64,000 bases of DNA from Sphingomonas palmae (GCF_900109565.1 NZ_FNZZ01000005.1:124001-188000), one strand, 5' to 3'; counted from the stretch's first letter, positions 34,190-42,534 are shown. The notes: a model not told the origin generated them from the letters alone. Made by a program: numbers and translations.

Positions 34190-34542
34190 GCCGCGATACC
34201 CAGGGCGTCGATCAGCCAGCGGATCCAGTCGGGCGACTGCGACATGACCTCCAGGGGCGAACGATCGCCGAGGTTGCGGTTGCCGCGCCGGAGCCAGGCG
34301 CGGATCCTCACCTCGTTCCCGAGAACGGCGATCAGCACCGGATCGAACTCAACGAGGAGCCGCATGCGCCGTTCGGCGGACGACGGATCATACGTCGCCA
34401 CGAGGTGGACGGGACCCTCGTTCCCCAGGCCGAGGAGCGCCGAGCACTCATCACCGCTCAGCCCCCACCGGACCGCGACCGCGTCCCAGCGGGCGAGAAT
34501 ACCCGTGAGGGGCACGACCGGGCGGGGCGCCTCCGCGCTCAC
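34186..34542 (-). CDS. ParS/MbcA-like (DUF2384) antitoxin-domain protein 2
   Basis: This 118-residue protein starts at GTG 34542, overlapping the stop of the first gene (GTGA). The N-terminal helical region (ILARWDAVAVRWGLSGDECSALLGL) and the C-terminal IRAWLRRGNRNLGDRSPLEVMSQSPDWIRWLIDALG (about 80-115) fit the MbcA/ParS/Xre toxin-binding domain, whose usual form is W-L-x-x-P-N-x-x-x-G-x-x-P-x-x-L. This domain normally neutralises RES toxins. None is adjacent here; the only RES gene in the window is at 19933. Confidence 0.78.
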   Translation of the reverse strand: MSAEAPRPVVPLTGILARWDAVAVRWGLSGDECSALLGLGNEGPVHLVATYDPSSAERRMRLLVEFDPVLIAVLGNEVRIRAWLRRGNRNLGDRSPLEVMSQSPDWIRWLIDALGIAA

Positions 34543-34874
34543 GACGCGAGCCCCATCTCGACCAGACGCCGCATGGCGCGGAGCTCCGACATCGTGCCCG
34601 ACATGACGTCGAGCGGCGTCAGCCACCCGAGCGTCGGCGTCGAAGTGCGCAGCCAGTCCTGCAGCAGCATCTCCGCGAGGCCGATGCGGTAGCCGACCTC
34701 GATGAGGATGCGCATGCGCGCTTCCGTGTCGCGCGGCGGGCTTTCTTCGTCCACGCCACCCGCCGGCAACAGCGCCCGTCGCTCACTGGGCGAGAGGTCC
34801 CACCGCCTCTCGAGCGCCTTCCATGCCGAGCGCATGGATCGCAGCTCCAGCGCCGCGAGATCATCGTGCTTCAT
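34539..34874 (-). CDS. ParS/MbcA-like (DUF2384) antitoxin-domain protein 1
   Basis: This 111-residue protein is the first gene of the operon. The start ATG at 34874 has GGAAGG upstream; longer forms from 35003 would run through the leader. The order is a helical N-terminus with AWKALERRWDLSPSERRALLPAGG (about 16-40), a linker RMRILIEVGYRIGLAEML, and the signature WLRTSTPTLGWLTPLDVMSGTMSELRAMRRLVEMG (about 74-108). It is a sister of the next gene, presumably from an old duplication. Two 17-bp dyads in its promoter region suggest autoregulation, as is usual for antitoxins. Confidence 0.8.
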   Translation of the reverse strand: MKHDDLAALELRSMRSAWKALERRWDLSPSERRALLPAGGVDEESPPRDTEARMRILIEVGYRIGLAEMLLQDWLRTSTPTLGWLTPLDVMSGTMSELRAMRRLVEMGLAS

Positions 34875-35020
34875 CTTGCCTTCCTCCTTGAAAACCTGGT
34901 GGTCCCCGAGCCTTTCTCGGGACAGGTCTTGGCGAGGCAGGCCTGGAGGCGGGGTGGGTCCGCTGATGGGAGGCGATCGGCATCTTGCTGTTCTCCTTGA
35001 CACCTATATGACGTCGCGGA

Positions 35021-35068
35021 GTTCTTGTGTAAAGAACAATGTTGGGTTAATGCTCTTTCTTTGAGAAC
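35021..35068. promoter_or_regulatory. Two related 17-bp dyads between the antitoxin-like operon and the nuclease gene
   Basis: GTTCTTGTGTAAAGAAC (35021-35037) is a perfect six-base dyad with a five-base spacer. GCTCTTTCTTTGAGAAC (35052-35068) is a degenerate copy. Their centres lie 31 bp apart, about three helical turns, as expected for two dimers on one face. On the minus strand the first overlaps a possible -35 (TTTACA) with CATATA 17 bases on. It could control both divergent genes. The surrounding gap (34875-35117) holds nothing else clear. Confidence 0.6.
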
Positions 35069-35117
35069 TTATGCATCTGGATTCCCCAGGCGGGGCTCAG
35101 CTTGAAGGGAGATCGCC

Positions 35118-36599
35118 ATGGTGACGGCAGCGCAGCTGTATGATCATGTCTCCTGCCCGCGGCGGGTCGATCTCGACCTCCACGGCGATGGTGAACTGCG
35201 AGACGAGTTGAGCGCCTTCGTTCGGATGCTGTGGGAGCGTGGCGCGTCGCACGAGGCCGAGACGATCAACCAGCTCGCTTCCGATGCCGTCCGGTTGTCA
35301 GGGCTCACCGGGGATGAGCGGCTGCGGGCGACCATAGAGGCGATGGATGCCGGCGCCTCTATCATTCATGGCGGGCGTATCATGGCGGACGATCTGCTCG
35401 GCGATCCGGACCTGCTGCTGAGGCGCGGGGAGCGCTACGTAGCTGCCGACATCAAATCCGGGCGCGCCGAGGAGGCCGGCGGGGAGGACGAGGATGGACG
35501 TCCGAAAGCCCACTACGCCGTACAGGTCGCCCTCTACACGGACGTCCTCGAGCGGCTCGGCCGCTCGGCCGGCAGGTTCGCCGAGATCTGGGACGTCGAT
35601 GGTCGACGCGTCGAGTACGACCTGGATGCGAGGCGCGGCCCTCGCACCCCGACAAGCTGGTGGGATCTCTACCTCGCCACCCGCGACGCCGTCCGGCGGA
35701 TCGCCGCGAGCCGCCATTCCACTCGCGGCGCCCTCTCGGCCTCGTGCGGCCTATGTCACTGGCGCTCCGTCTGCACGGCCGAGCTGGAGGCGGCAGATGA
35801 TCTGACGCTCATCCCGTCGCTCGGGCGAGCGGCGCGCGACAGCATGAGCGATCTACTGCCGACGGTGGCGAAGCTGGCGCGGTGCGATCCCGAGGCATTC
35901 ATCACAGGCAGGAAAACCGCCTTCGCCGGGGTCGGTTCTGACCGGTTGCGGATCTTCGTCACGCGCGCGAGGCTCCTGTCCACCCCTGGCGCGCGCGCCC
36001 ACCTCACGGCACCGGTCGAGCTGCCGTGTACGGCTCACGAGATCTTCTTCGACATTGAGGCCGACCCGATGCGCGACCTCACCTACCTACACGGCATCGT
36101 GCACCGTACAAACAGGGACACAGCACGAGAGCGATTCGTCGCCTTCACGGCTGAGGAGCCCACGCCCAAGGCGGAGCGCGAGGCGTTCGCGGCAACCATG
36201 GCGCACTTCGCGGAGCATCCGGCCGCGACCATCTACTACTACAGCAAGTACGAGCGCACCGCGTATCGCAAGCTGCAGCGACGATACCCCGACGTCTGCT
36301 CGCCCGAGGACATCGAGGCGCTCTTCACACCGCCCCGTTCCATCGACCTCTACTGCGACATCATCACCAAGGCCACCGAGTGGCCGACCCGGAACCATTC
36401 GATCAAGACCCTGGCAAAACACCTCGGCTTCAGGTGGCGGGACACCGATCCCTCGGGCGCGGCATCAATCGAGTGGTACAACCGGTGGATAGAGACGGGT
36501 GACCGTAAGGTCTTGCAACGCATCATCGACTACAACGAAGACGACTGCATCGCGACCCGCGTGCTGCTCGATGGCGTTCGGGCGCTCAAGCCAGCGTAG
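35118..36599 (+). CDS. TM0106-type RecB-like nuclease with C-terminal RNase H-like exonuclease domain
   Basis: The 493-residue protein combines an N-terminal RecB/Cas4-like part and a C-terminal DEDD exonuclease-like domain. The N-terminal part has CPRR at about 13, an ADIKSGRAEE Asp-x-Lys nuclease motif at about 111-120, and a Cys trio CGLCHWRSVC near 212-221 that could hold an iron-sulfur cluster. The C-terminal part has EIFFDIEADP at about 309-318 and IIDYNEDDCIATRVL at about 471-485 with the terminal Tyr/Asp. This matches the TM0106 RecB-like putative nuclease family. The cellular role is unproven, with DNA repair or defence most often suggested. It is divergent from the antitoxin-like operon with a shared dyad region. 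Confidence 0.86.
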   Translation: MVTAAQLYDHVSCPRRVDLDLHGDGELRDELSAFVRMLWERGASHEAETINQLASDAVRLSGLTGDERLRATIEAMDAGASIIHGGRIMADDLLGDPDLLLRRGERYVAADIKSGRAEEAGGEDEDGRPKAHYAVQVALYTDVLERLGRSAGRFAEIWDVDGRRVEYDLDARRGPRTPTSWWDLYLATRDAVRRIAASRHSTRGALSASCGLCHWRSVCTAELEAADDLTLIPSLGRAARDSMSDLLPTVAKLARCDPEAFITGRKTAFAGVGSDRLRIFVTRARLLSTPGARAHLTAPVELPCTAHEIFFDIEADPMRDLTYLHGIVHRTNRDTARERFVAFTAEEPTPKAEREAFAATMAHFAEHPAATIYYYSKYERTAYRKLQRRYPDVCSPEDIEALFTPPRSIDLYCDIITKATEWPTRNHSIKTLAKHLGFRWRDTDPSGAASIEWYNRWIETGDRKVLQRIIDYNEDDCIATRVLLDGVRALKPA

Positions 36600-36769
36600 C
36601 CCGTTGGTTCGGCTCCCCTTTCAATTACGTCATCACGACTTGTAGTTCCGCTAGCGCAGGAGCTCCGACGGCATCGTCTCCTTCGACAGTAGGAAGCCGA
36701 TTGATGGATCGTCGATTCCCGCCGACGGGAGGGTCGTAGCGCATCGGGACCGAACCGAGTCCCGAGTGC

Positions 36770-37744
36770 TCAAGGCTCGTCGCATCGGCCGCCGCGTCTC
36801 GCAGTCGCTATGTAGTGGAGAGCTGCCTCACGTACGTCCCGTCCTGCCAGCGTTTCCGCGGTATGCGGGTATCGCTCGGTGACCTCTAAACCCTTCGCGT
36901 CCGCCCAGAAGCTCAGGAGGTGCCTCAATCGTGGTCGTCCCTCGTCATCCCCGAGCTCGGCCTTCCATTGGTCAATGGGGGCGGGGCGCTCCAGATACGC
37001 CATCAACGCCTGCAGACGCGCGTGGGCGATAGGCAGCTTCGCACGATCGAAGGACTTCGGCGGTGCGTTCAGCATCGCCTCCGCGCGGTCAAAATAGGGA
37101 CCCTCGTCCAGGAACCCACGGCCGCGGCTCATCTGCGCGACGGAGGCCCGGTGAGGGGTCGCAGGCGGTGTCCATCCGAACGCCCGCTCCAGGTCGATGA
37201 AGGCTTCCGACAACTGGCGGCTCGAGGCGACCATGCCGGCGAGCGCGGCTACGATACGCCTGGTTTCCACGTGGACGGCCGGCAACGCCGGACGCGCCTC
37301 GTCCCGGTCCCGAGGAACAGGGACGGACAGCAGCTCGGGACCGCCCGAGGGACCTCGGAATGCGTCGGCGAGCACCGTCAGAACAGGCGAAGAGTCGTGC
37401 GGAGTCTCCATGCCCGGCGGAAGAAGTCCATACGAGCCGGCTGCGGCTATGAACGCGCGACACCACTCGGGCCAGCAGTTCTCCACCATCTCGATGGCGT
37501 GCGCCTGCGGTATGTACAGGCGGTTGAGCTCGAATACGGCCGAAAGCGCCAGGACGCGAGGCAGGTCGTAGGCGACGCGTTTCCCAGTGCCAGACCGGAT
37601 CTCGTCGGGAAAGGGCTTCAGCCTCAGCTTACGAAAGCGTGACCGGATGTTCTCGGGAGAGGTCTCGTGCAGGTCGGCCAGCAACCTCTCGGTCGATCCG
37701 TAGCTCAGCCCAGGCCAGCCGCGATCCACACGATCAGCACTCAC
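36770..37744 (-). CDS. Hypothetical protein with MerR-like N-terminal DNA-binding motif
   Basis: This protein of about 324 residues starts at GTG 37744, overlapping the stop of the AlpA-like gene (GTGA). Residues about 10-70 (YGSTERLLADLHETSPENIRSRFRKLRLKPFPDE... and YDLPRVLALSAVFELNRLYIP) resemble a winged helix of MerR type. The remainder is helical with no motif I know. A longer frame to 37798 would cross the upstream gene. Together with the AlpA-like protein and the integrase it probably forms the island's control and excision module. Confidence 0.6.
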   Translation of the reverse strand: MSADRVDRGWPGLSYGSTERLLADLHETSPENIRSRFRKLRLKPFPDEIRSGTGKRVAYDLPRVLALSAVFELNRLYIPQAHAIEMVENCWPEWCRAFIAAAGSYGLLPPGMETPHDSSPVLTVLADAFRGPSGGPELLSVPVPRDRDEARPALPAVHVETRRIVAALAGMVASSRQLSEAFIDLERAFGWTPPATPHRASVAQMSRGRGFLDEGPYFDRAEAMLNAPPKSFDRAKLPIAHARLQALMAYLERPAPIDQWKAELGDDEGRPRLRHLLSFWADAKGLEVTERYPHTAETLAGRDVREAALHYIATARRGGRCDEP

Positions 37745-37992
37745 CGGAGCGTCTCCGGATACTCGGCGGTCGAGCTGAAGCGACGGCTCGCCAGCCACTG
37801 GTCAATGTCGGCCCGGTAATAGGTGATCCCCTTGCGCTTGAAGAGGCGATGGAAGGCCGGGCCTCCCCCCTCTCCGCGCAGCTTGATCAAATAGCCGGCG
37901 CTGCAACCGATGTAATCCGCCGCTCCATCGGTGTCGAAGCTGTTCCTCACCATCTGATCGGGAGCCAAATCCCCCGTCGAAGCCTGCCGCAT
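37741..37992 (-). CDS. AlpA/excisionase-like helix-turn-helix protein
   Basis: The 83-residue protein shows FDTDGAADYIGCSAGYLIKLRGEGGGPAFHRLFKRKGITYYRADIDQWLASRRF, the usual form of AlpA/HTH_17 proteins: a helix-turn-helix, a wing with an aromatic residue, then an Asp-x-x-x-Trp helix. The ATG at 37992 follows AGGAGATC. Such proteins act as excisionases or as activators of the neighbouring integrase. Its promoter contains an extended -10 (TGGTATACT, minus strand 38015-38023) among three evenly spaced repeats. Confidence 0.85.
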   Translation of the reverse strand: MRQASTGDLAPDQMVRNSFDTDGAADYIGCSAGYLIKLRGEGGGPAFHRLFKRKGITYYRADIDQWLASRRFSSTAEYPETLR

Positions 37993-38027
37993 GATCTCCT
38001 ACCTCCGGCTTTGGGTAGTATACCACC

Positions 38028-38063
38028 GGATACAAGAGTCAAGGATAGTGTTCTACAGGATAC
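38028..38063. repeat. Three GGATAC-type direct repeats with 15-bp period
   Basis: GGATAC at 38028, GGATAG at 38043 and GGATAC at 38058 occur at exactly 15-bp intervals between the 3' end of the integrase gene and the AlpA-like gene. The first overlaps the region just upstream of the AlpA-like -10. This is a likely binding array for the AlpA-like or MerR-like protein, giving autoregulation or directionality control. Confidence 0.6.
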
Positions 38064-39439
38064 TATACGCCGCTCTCCACCTGCTTTTCCCGTCGCCGCC
38101 GGCGCCTCGTCCGACGGGCGGGGTTGAGAGCCAGGATGCCCGCGACATCGCCGCGGGCCCAACACGCCAACGCGGCGTCGAGCAGGTCTCCCCAGCGCTG
38201 CAGCGCATCCGCCTTCTCGTCGTAATAGTCATAGAGCTGATAGAGACCGACGATGCCGGACAGACTTCCCGATGCATGGTTCAGGACTGCCTCGGTGACG
38301 GCGATCGGAACACCTAGGCCCTGGCACCCGGTCGCCAGTGACCTGCGAAGATCATGGACAACCCACTCCGCCACGCCCGCGCCAACGAGTGCGCGCGCTT
38401 CCTCCGAGCTGGCGACGAGTTCAGCGACCAGCTCGTCGACGCGCTCCTTGAGCTTGCTGAAGCCGCTGATCCCGACCTTGCCGTCCGTCGTGATCGCCGG
38501 GCCGCGGCGAAGGGCGGCTTCCGGCTGCAGGGCTTCCACGATGGTGATCGCCTGCTCGCTCATGGGGACGAGATGGTCACGCTGGTTCTTGGTCCGCGTC
38601 GCCGGGATGACCCAGTCGCCGGCCTCCATGTCGAATTCCGACCAAGGCACGTTGGCGACTTCGCGTAGCCGCTGACCGAGAAGGATCAGCAGACGGTAGA
38701 ATGCACGGAACGGTTGAGGCAGCCCGTCGAGCGCCACCCACACCACGACGATCTCCATCAGCGACAGGGTCCGGGTGCGCCTACCCTCCTTATAGGGCAG
38801 CCCGGCGCCCTCCAGCGAGGACGCCTGCAGGATACCCTTCTCCTTGGCGCACCAGTTCAGCATCTGGCGCAACCACTTGAACGCTTTGTTCGCGGCGTCG
38901 TGGCTCCGGTCGCCGATCTTCTCGACGACCTCCGCCACGAGTTCCTTGGTGATCTCGTCCACGGTGTGGTCCGCGAACGCAGGCTTCAGGTCCCGATCGA
39001 GTACACCCCTGATGTCGTCCTCGCTGCGCAGCCCTCCGGCCACGACGTGCTGCTTGAACCAGCGGTCGGCGACGAGCGCGAACATGCGATCGGCTCGGAC
39101 CCCGGCCGTCGCCTCCGCCTCCTTGCGCCCGGCGTCGCGCACCTCGGCGGGATCGATCCCCGCCCGCACCTGCGTGAGCAGATCCAGCGCACGCTTCCTG
39201 GCCTGATCGGTCGTCCAGGGCGATCCATGCTGCCCGATGGTGAAGGTGCGCTGCGGCTCGGTGCGGCCTCCGATCACGCGGTAGCGCAGGATGTAGGTAC
39301 GCGTACCAGAGGACGCGACGCGTACACCGAACCCCTTGACCTCGGTGTCCCAGAGCGTCACGCGTTGCCCGGCCGAGGGGCGGGGGAAGTCCTCCACCAC
39401 CGTCTTCTTCAGCTTGCTTACCTGCTTCTTCGACGCCAC
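38063..39439 (-). CDS. P4-type tyrosine integrase (DUF4102 family)
   Basis: This integrase of about 458 residues catalyses integration at a tRNA gene. The N-terminal arm-binding domain has LWDTEVKGFGVRVASSGTRTYILRYR (about 27-52) and the TIGQHGSPWTTDQARKRALDLL block (about 66-87). The catalytic parts are LLGQRLREVANVPWSEF (Arg about 257), VVHDLRRSLATG (His-x-x-Arg about 362-365), LNHASGS (His) and LYQLYDYYDEKADAL (Tyr). The start is set at GTG 39439 with GGGAG seven bases upstream; GTG 39442 or 39463 are alternatives. It lies 170 bases from the tRNA-Thr remnant, so it is the integrase of the island. Confidence 0.93.
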   Translation of the reverse strand: MASKKQVSKLKKTVVEDFPRPSAGQRVTLWDTEVKGFGVRVASSGTRTYILRYRVIGGRTEPQRTFTIGQHGSPWTTDQARKRALDLLTQVRAGIDPAEVRDAGRKEAEATAGVRADRMFALVADRWFKQHVVAGGLRSEDDIRGVLDRDLKPAFADHTVDEITKELVAEVVEKIGDRSHDAANKAFKWLRQMLNWCAKEKGILQASSLEGAGLPYKEGRRTRTLSLMEIVVVWVALDGLPQPFRAFYRLLILLGQRLREVANVPWSEFDMEAGDWVIPATRTKNQRDHLVPMSEQAITIVEALQPEAALRRGPAITTDGKVGISGFSKLKERVDELVAELVASSEEARALVGAGVAEWVVHDLRRSLATGCQGLGVPIAVTEAVLNHASGSLSGIVGLYQLYDYYDEKADALQRWGDLLDAALACWARGDVAGILALNPARRTRRRRRREKQVESGV

Positions 39440-39522
39440 CACACAACTCCCGAACGACCGCACCGACGGCGCGAACCGGGCATCACCAGGGCATCACTAG
39501 AAAGTAAGGTGCCGACCCCGAC

Positions 39523-39605
39523 GATTGCCTACGATGAGGAATAATCGAGCGCGGTCAGCGAGTTAATCCCGAGTGGATGGCTACGATTAGCTATGGATTG
39601 CTATG
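39523..39605. repeat. Three GATTgCTATG-type repeats beside the att core, possible integrase arm sites
   Basis: GATTGCCTACG (39523-39533), GATTAGCTATG (39585-39595) and GATTGCTATG (39596-39605) are related short repeats between the integrase gene and the tRNA remnant. P4-type integrases bind such arm sites beside the crossover core. The assignment rests on position and repetition only. Confidence 0.5.
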
Positions 39606-39614
39606 TGAATCTTC

Positions 39615-39659
39615 TTGGTAAGGCTGAGGTCGTGAGTTCAATCCTCACCGGCAGCACCA
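39615..39659 (+). other. attachment site: 3' half of tRNA-Thr(GGT)
   Basis: The 45 bases begin at the anticodon loop (TTGGTAA, anticodon GGT). They continue with an intact 3' anticodon stem, variable loop, T arm (GTGAG-TTCAATC-CTCAC) and acceptor 3' strand CGGCAGC, then A-CCA. The 5' half is missing: the bases before the loop cannot pair with GGCTG. This is the remnant left when an element integrates at the anticodon loop of a tRNA gene. The intact tRNA-Thr should stand at the other island end, to the left of the window. Confidence 0.88.
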
Positions 39660-39946
39660 TTTTTCAACCGATTACGCGTTAGCCGAAGGCTGCCCGCCGT
39701 GGGTGGGGCCTCGCGCGGTCAGCGGAGAGCGGCGTGGCGCTCTGCTTGCCGCGTTTTGCTCCGCTCATCGAACATCGCGCCGTGTTGGAAGTCAGAAGTG
39801 CGATCACGCGCAGTTATGCCGCGATATGGCTGGTCGATCGTACGGTGCTGACGGCGATCATCAACGCGGCGTGACGATGAAACGATCGGCGCAGGCTCCG
39901 GTGATCAACCCACCCAATTGCCGATCCAAAGGCGCTTGGCACGCCC
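39660..39946. other. Gap between island end and core genome
   Basis: This 287-base stretch directly after the att site contains no gene I can support. A 141-codon frame (39703-40128) crosses it but has Arg-rich shadow composition and runs into the oxygenase gene on the opposite strand. No promoter or RNA gene is evident. Confidence 0.5.
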
Positions 39947-40984
39947 TCAGGACGCACCACCGTACAGGAACGGCAGCGTCGCGTAGCGTCGTCCGCTCGT
40001 CACGCGCGTCACCTCATGCAGCAGCGAACAGGAGAACACGATCGCCCCACACCGCGGCGCGCGATAGGTGCGCGAACCGAACTCGGGAAACCGCAGGTCG
40101 CCGCCGTCGTAATCGTCGTTCAAGTTGATCGTTACCGCGAAACGCCGGTGCGCGGTCGCGGGCGTCGTATTGTCGCGATGCGGCGCGAAGTGCGCTTGGT
40201 CGCGCGCGTCGTAGCAGGACACGAGGTAGCGCTCGATCTCAGTCGGGCGCGTCTGAAAAGACCGTTCGATCATCGGCACCAGCCGATGCAGGATCGCGTC
40301 GCGCAAGTACGATTGCAGCGTCCGATCCTCGATCAGCAGGTCGCGCCGTCGCTTGACCGCGTGGTTCTGCACCTCGACCGTGCGGTCGCCGATCTGTCGC
40401 ATCACGCCCGATTCTGCTCCGCCATGCCGGGCGTGCAGCGCGATCAGTTCGGCGGCGTAGGACGCGTCGATGACGTGCGGCAGCACCAGCGCGGGTGCCG
40501 CCGCATCGGCCGCCGGTGCCGCGAGTTGCCGTTGCAGCGCCGCAATCGCATCCTCGCCTGCCTGTAGCGGGAACAGTCCGGTCACGCGCAAGCTCGGGTC
40601 GAGCAGCAGCCAATAGGGCTTGAGCGTTAGCCCCGTCGCCGATGCCTCGATTGCGCCGTAGCGCCGGCTGACCTGCTGATCGGCGTCGACGAAGACGTGC
40701 ATGCCACTGCCCTGCAGCGCCTGTACCTGCGCATTGGCGGCATCGCGCGGATCAATCGTGACGCCCAGCACCGCGACGCGACCGTCACTGAACAGTCCGG
40801 GACTGTGACGCAGCACACCCAGCGCGGTCGCACAGGCCGGGTGCGCTGCGGTTCCGAAGAACAGCATCAGCACGTGCCGCCCGCCCGCCTTGTCGAAGTC
40901 GGCGCCCGCGTCCTGGCCCAGCATAGGCGCGGTGAACCACGGCGCGGGTTCCCCGATCGAGAGTGGCGGAGACGGGCTGGACAT
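39947..40984 (-). CDS. Redoxin-like domain fused to a 2OG-Fe(II) oxygenase
   Basis: The 345-residue protein begins with a thioredoxin-fold domain of peroxiredoxin type (LSIGEPAPWFTAPML, then HVLMLFFGTAAHPACATALG, about 7-65). It ends with a prolyl 4-hydroxylase-like 2-oxoglutarate/Fe(II) oxygenase domain (about 165-345). The iron ligands HFAPHRD (about 265-271) and the distal His in SLLHEVTRVTSGRRYATLPF with the 2OG-binding Arg are present. The substrate is unknown. The ATG at 40984 gives the cleanest domain start; a TTG at 41020 would add 12 residues. It is the first gene outside the island. Confidence 0.85.
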   Translation of the reverse strand: MSSPSPPLSIGEPAPWFTAPMLGQDAGADFDKAGGRHVLMLFFGTAAHPACATALGVLRHSPGLFSDGRVAVLGVTIDPRDAANAQVQALQGSGMHVFVDADQQVSRRYGAIEASATGLTLKPYWLLLDPSLRVTGLFPLQAGEDAIAALQRQLAAPAADAAAPALVLPHVIDASYAAELIALHARHGGAESGVMRQIGDRTVEVQNHAVKRRRDLLIEDRTLQSYLRDAILHRLVPMIERSFQTRPTEIERYLVSCYDARDQAHFAPHRDNTTPATAHRRFAVTINLNDDYDGGDLRFPEFGSRTYRAPRCGAIVFSCSLLHEVTRVTSGRRYATLPFLYGGAS

Positions 40985-41291
40985 GGCTGCGGGCGTGAAG
41001 CGTTGCGAGAACGCGGTCAACCCGGCGAGTGGCGTGGCTTGACGATCCGGTGGTGAAGGCCAAGTCGGACCTGTTCACGCTGATGATCGGGCGACAGCAA
41101 TTGCGCTACAGTGCGCCAACGTGGAGAGGCGGATACTGCCGGGAGACCTCCGCCTAGCACCGATGCCAATCTGGTCGCATTACCGCTCATGATCATCCGC
41201 TCGTTGCCTGCACAAGCTGTAGCTTCGCGGAAGCATGCAAAGGATGGCTTATGCAACCCGGCACCATTTGAACGCCGATGGAGCAGGTCAG

Positions 41292-41382
41292 TGGCGGAGC
41301 GGGAGGGATTCGAACCCTCGATACGGTTTTGCCGTATACTCACTTTCCAGGCGAGCGCCTTCGACCACTCGGCCACCGCTCC
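41292..41382 (-). tRNA. tRNA-Ser(GGA)
   Basis: On the minus strand the molecule starts GGAGCGG and ends CCGCTCC-G-CCA, giving a full seven-base acceptor stem. The D arm reads GGCCGAGTGGTCGAAGGC. The anticodon loop CTGGAAA carries GGA. A long class II variable arm (ATACGGC...GCCGTAT) and the T loop GGTTCGAATCC are present. The length is 91 bases with encoded CCA. The class II arm and anticodon assign serine. Confidence 0.97.
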
Positions 41383-41469
41383 GCATATCGCTGGGTGGTG
41401 TCGCCTACCGGGCGCTGCGCGCTTGTGCAAGCGGTTGCGTAGGCTAGAGCGCGGATGCAGGATGCGGCC

Positions 41470-42429
41470 ATGTCGCTCGCCTCGCTTCTCGCACTGCTCG
41501 CCACCGCTGCCGGTCCAGCCGACACTTCGCCGCCGAGCCCCGGTCAGATCGCGCAGTCTGCGCCCGCCGACGAGTGGATTGCGATCCCGGCGGATGAGTT
41601 GCTGGTGATGACGCTGGCGCCCGCGGCGGGGCAGACCAAGGCGCGCCGGGTCGTGATCCAGCTGATGCCGTCGCCACTGTCGGGCGGATGGGTCGCAAAC
41701 ATTCGCCGGCTCGCCGCCGCGCACTGGTGGGACGGGACGAGCGTCAATCGCGTGCAGGACAATTATGTCGCGCAATGGGGCGACGCGACCGAGAAGAAGC
41801 CACTTCCGCCTGGGCTGCGCGCAATGACGGCGGGTGACTATACGCTGGCGTGGCGGACGCTGGCGGCAGCGTCGCCAAACTTGCTCGATCCTGTGACCGC
41901 CCGGCCGACTGACGGTCGCCTCGCCGACGTCTATGCCCCACGCATCACCTGGTACCGCGGCTTTCCGCTCGCCACTGACGCCGCACCGGTTGCGAGCCGG
42001 CGGGCGTGGCCGATCCATTGCTACGGTAGCGTCGGCGTGGGGCGCAATCTGGCGCCGGATACGGGATCGGGCGCGGAACTGTACGCGGTGATCGGCCACG
42101 CGCCGCGCCATCTCGACCGCAACATCGCCGTGATCGGGCGAGTCATCGACGGGGTCGAGCAACTATCCAGCCTGCCGCGCGGAACCGGCGATCTGGGCTT
42201 CTACGAGCAGCCGGCCGAGCGCACGACGATCACGAGCGTGCGGCTTGCAAGTGAACTACCGGCCGCGGAGCGACCGCATTTCGCCTACCTCTCGACCAGC
42301 GGAGCGACGTGGCCGCGCTACGTCGCGGCGCGCCAGAACCGTGAGCCGCCGTTCTTCGAACAGCCCGCGGGTGCCGCGGACGTGTGCAACATACCCGTGC
42401 CGGTCAGGGCGGAACCCGCGAACAGGTAG
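41470..42429 (+). CDS. Secreted cyclophilin-like peptidyl-prolyl isomerase domain protein
   Basis: This protein of about 319 residues has an N-terminal signal-like segment (MSLASLLALLATAAGPADT), taking ATG 41470; ATG 41455 adds five residues. A cyclophilin-type core has strands and motifs such as LAAAHWWDGTSVNRVQDNYVAQWGD (about 80-105, in place of the FxxxxFHRVxxxFMxQGGD block), plus AVIGHAPRHLDRNIAVIGRVIDGVEQLSSLPRG (about 203-235), matching FGxVxxGxxVv. The catalytic Arg is present in NRVQ, but several family residues differ, so activity is uncertain. Confidence 0.75.
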   Translation: MSLASLLALLATAAGPADTSPPSPGQIAQSAPADEWIAIPADELLVMTLAPAAGQTKARRVVIQLMPSPLSGGWVANIRRLAAAHWWDGTSVNRVQDNYVAQWGDATEKKPLPPGLRAMTAGDYTLAWRTLAAASPNLLDPVTARPTDGRLADVYAPRITWYRGFPLATDAAPVASRRAWPIHCYGSVGVGRNLAPDTGSGAELYAVIGHAPRHLDRNIAVIGRVIDGVEQLSSLPRGTGDLGFYEQPAERTTITSVRLASELPAAERPHFAYLSTSGATWPRYVAARQNREPPFFEQPAGAADVCNIPVPVRAEPANR

Positions 42430-42534
42430 CGCGCCCGGGCGTCGGCTAAGGCACACGTGAACCGCTCGCGAAGGCGCCCAACTGTCAGGCCAAGCGCGCG
42501 CTCTGTCGTCGGCCACACTATTCCGGCGTGGTTG

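Noticed and set aside
39615..39659. A complete tRNA gene at this position
   Set aside because: Only the 3' half is present. The bases before the anticodon loop cannot form the anticodon stem, D arm or acceptor stem.
39703..40128. A 141-codon frame next to the att site
   Set aside because: It runs antisense into the oxygenase gene, is Arg/Thr-rich and has no ribosome site or domain.
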